Positions 13,232 through 14,966 of a stretch of 14,966 nt of DNA are shown one piece after another; positions within the stretch are counted from its first letter, which is position 1; every line of letters begins with the position of its first letter. The notes below the pieces were generated by a model. It searched no databases. It was not told the DNA's origin and worked only from the letters and a program-made list of their open reading frames with translations. Source of the stretch: JAGTRP01 sp050259815 (GTDB taxonomy: Bacteria; Pseudomonadota; Gammaproteobacteria; Burkholderiales; Rhodocyclaceae); NCBI GenBank assembly GCA_050259815.1, contig JBLNBI010000237.1:1-14966 (forward strand). The letters are read 5' to 3'. The translations under genes were made by a program, and so were the position numbers.

Positions 13232-14897
13232 ACTGGATTCCTTCCCATTGCTTTTGCAGGCGCTTCACGGAGACGGGCACCGGCGTCCTCAGCTCCTGAG
13301 CGAAGAGGCTGACCCGGAGTTCCTCCAGAAGCCAGCGGAATTGCTCGATCTGGGGATCGGAAGCGCCCTGCTTGGCGAGCTGCAAAGCCCGGCGCTCGTA
13401 ACTGGTCCACAGGGGCCCGTACTCGGCCATAAGCCGGGCGTCCCGGGCAGGGTCAGCCTTGAGCTTGTCCAGGCGCACCTGGATGCCCTTCAGATAGCGG
13501 GGATAGTGCTGGAGCCGCTCGAAGGGCGTGTCGGTGACGAAGCGTTTGCCCAGGAGGCGCTTCACCTGGGCCTCGATGTCCTGGAAGGCGGCGGCATGGG
13601 CCTTGAAGGCCGGCAGCTTTTTCATCACCGCCTGCCACTCGGTCAGCACCGCCCCCACCAGCCGGCAGACCTCCTGCATGATGAGGCCCAGCCTGGCCTT
13701 GGAATCGTTGCAGCGGGCCTTGAAGCTGGCCTGGTCCGTGGGCCAGGGCTCCACCAGGCAGGCCCGCTCGAAGGCGAGGTCCACGATCTGGCGCTTCAAC
13801 TCCTCGGTGGTGCCCAGGGCCATGTACTGCATGCCCATCTGGGTGAGGCCGGGCACGTTCTTGTCGAAATACTTCACCTGCTCCCGGAACTGGATCATGA
13901 AGAGCCGCAGGAGCCCCTGGCGATGGACCCGAAGGGCTTCCTCCGGGGAGTCGAAGACCTTGAGGCTCACCGTCTCGCCGTCATCGGAAAGCCCCGGGTA
14001 GCCCAGCACCGTCTGGCCGTTCACCGGCACTTCCATGAGCTCCGGCAGTTCGCCGAAGGTCCAGTCGGTAAGCTTGGCGTATTCGGACGGCGTTTCGTGG
14101 AGTTCCGCGAATTCCTGTTTGGCTTCCTTGCCCCATTGGGCGCGGAGCTGGGTGAGGTTGCGGCCCATGTCCAGCTGCCGGCCGTGCTCGTCCAGCAGCT
14201 TGTAGTTCATGAAGAAGTGGGCCGGCAAGGCATCGGGCCGGAAGGCGTCCGGGGTCACCGCCCAGCCCCGGGCATTCAGGCCCCGGGCTTCCAGGATGTA
14301 GTCGATGAGGGCCGGGATGAGACCCTGGGCCATCTTCTTTTCGTCGCTGCCCACGGCCTCCACGAATTCCTCGGCGAATTCCGGCACCGGTACCAGCTTG
14401 GCCCGGATCTTCTGGGGCAGGGTCTTGATGAGCTGGACCACCTTTTCCTTGATGAGCCCGGGCACCAGCCACTCCAGCCGGTTGGCGGGCAATTGGTTGA
14501 GCTGTGCGAGCGGCAGGGTCATGGTGACGCCGTCCCGGGGCGAGCCCGGCTCGAAGTGGTAGGTGAGCGCATACTCCACGCCCCCCAGGCGCAGATGGTG
14601 GGGGAAGGCCTCGGTGGTCACCCCGGCGGCCGAGTGGCGCATGAGGTCGTCCTTGGAGAGGAACAGGAGCTTCTTGTTCTCCTCCTCCGCTGACCTGCGC
14701 CAATGGTCGAAGCCAGCGCCGTTGTGGATGCCCTCGGGGATGAGGTGATCGTAGAAGGCGAAGATCAGCTCGTCGTCCACCAGCACGTCCTGGCGGCGCT
14801 GCTTGTGCTCCAGGTTCTCGATTTCCCGGATGCACAGCATGGCTGGGCCATCCCCCGGGACGGGCGCCTGCTGCGCACGGCGGATGCCGGCGCTCAC
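13224..14897 (-). pseudogene. hrpA: HrpA C-terminal part (DUF3418), truncated; helicase core missing
   Basis: The 3' part of an ATP-dependent RNA helicase HrpA gene. From IREIENLEHK and QDVLVDDE (near base 14830) to the end, the protein matches the DUF3418 region of HrpA: YHFEPGSPRDGVTMTLPLAQ, LEWLVPGLIKEKV, RWLLEELRVSLFAQELRTP. HrpA is normally about 1300 residues, with a DEAH helicase core before this region. Here similarity stops just upstream of IREIENLEHK. The frame stays open to the window edge, but the added residues (Gly/Arg/Pro-rich) are not HrpA. The coordinates given use GTG 14897, the first start codon within the window, yet I doubt this is a true start. The same bases read convincingly as another protein on the + strand. 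Either the gene is broken by a rearrangement or the sequence is chimeric. Confidence 0.75.
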
Positions 14898-14966
14898 TGG
14901 GAGGCTGCGCCGGTACTCGAAGGCATGTCCCCGGTCAGCGGGGTCGCCTTCGCCACCCCGACCGCC
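14820..14966 (+). pseudogene. Fragment of a YCF48/BNR-repeat-like protein (no start, runs off edge)
   Basis: The + strand frame at 14841 onward reads GWAIPRDGRLLRTADAGAHW, then EAAPVLEGMSPVSGVAFATP. This fits the YCF48/BNR beta-propeller repeat (HGWAVG..G.ILRT.DGG..W) with the Asp-box-like TADAGAHW. Most third codon positions are G or C, as in real genes here. Upstream it can be read as LDFPDAQHGW (14817-14846), which still suits the family but already overlaps the hrpA antisense, so the exact junction is uncertain. There is no start codon or ribosome site: the repeat is cut mid-protein. Such proteins act in assembly or as periplasmic propellers; the specific role is unknown. Confidence 0.55.

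Noticed and set aside
13206..14693. 495-codon open frame on the + strand
   Set aside because: It is antisense to the HrpA DUF3418 region, whose protein matches a known family. The + product is His/Gly/Leu-rich low complexity, as expected from the reverse of a GC-rich gene.
14833..14897. A genuine short gene starting at GTG 14897, whose start overlaps a TGA in another frame
   Set aside because: The GTGA overlap looks like gene coupling, but the first ~20 residues do not resemble any HrpA part, there is no ribosome site, and the + strand codes better here. Treated as a junction artefact.

Overview
The window is high-GC, densely packed chromosomal DNA. It most resembles a betaproteobacterium, probably near Rhodocyclales. 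The reasons are the kdsD-kdsC-lptC-lptA order beside a Kef-type antiporter, two short alanine-rich phasins typical of polyhydroxybutyrate (PHB) producers in that class, and the pilin families. The taxonomic call is inference from gene content only.

Layout. (1) Bases 1-4652, + strand: the tail of an unidentified gene, two large prepilin-like genes, a two-component pair (a receiver-Fis response regulator and a membrane-anchored histidine kinase), and a third, pilin-sized gene. The regulator pair sits among the pilin genes and its receiver and phosphoacceptor helix resemble the PrsR/PrsK pair of PEP-CTERM/exosortase systems, but the regulator has no sigma-54 AAA+ domain. A perfect 17-bp dyad lies just upstream of the last pilin gene. 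This is the most system-like part of the window: possibly a self-regulated pseudopilus or adhesin module.

(2) Bases 4718-6670, - strand: a CPA2 (Kef-type) cation:proton antiporter with a C-terminal RCK module, divergent from (3), bases 6723-10231, + strand: kdsD, kdsC, lptC and lptA, overlapping by 1-4 bases, followed two bases later by an enoyl-CoA hydratase. KdsD and KdsC make Kdo precursors, and LptC and LptA move LPS across the periplasm. The usual next genes, lptB and rpoN, are not here.

(4) Bases 10232-11728: two tandem phasin genes, each with its own strong Shine-Dalgarno and its own terminator. The first has a near-consensus sigma-70 promoter bracketed by two TGC-N3-GCA dyads, which suggests PhaR-type control.

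(5) Bases 11739-14966, - strand: a short CinA-like molybdopterin-binding-domain protein, an EI24/CysZ-like membrane protein, and the C-terminal domain of the RNA helicase HrpA. The genes overlap by 4 and 8 bases. HrpA similarity stops abruptly near base 14835. The last ~140 bases instead read, on the opposite strand, as a YCF48/BNR-repeat protein fragment, so the right edge holds a rearrangement or an assembly chimera.

No tRNA, rRNA, CRISPR array or insertion sequence was seen, and no stretch longer than about 220 bases lacks a gene.
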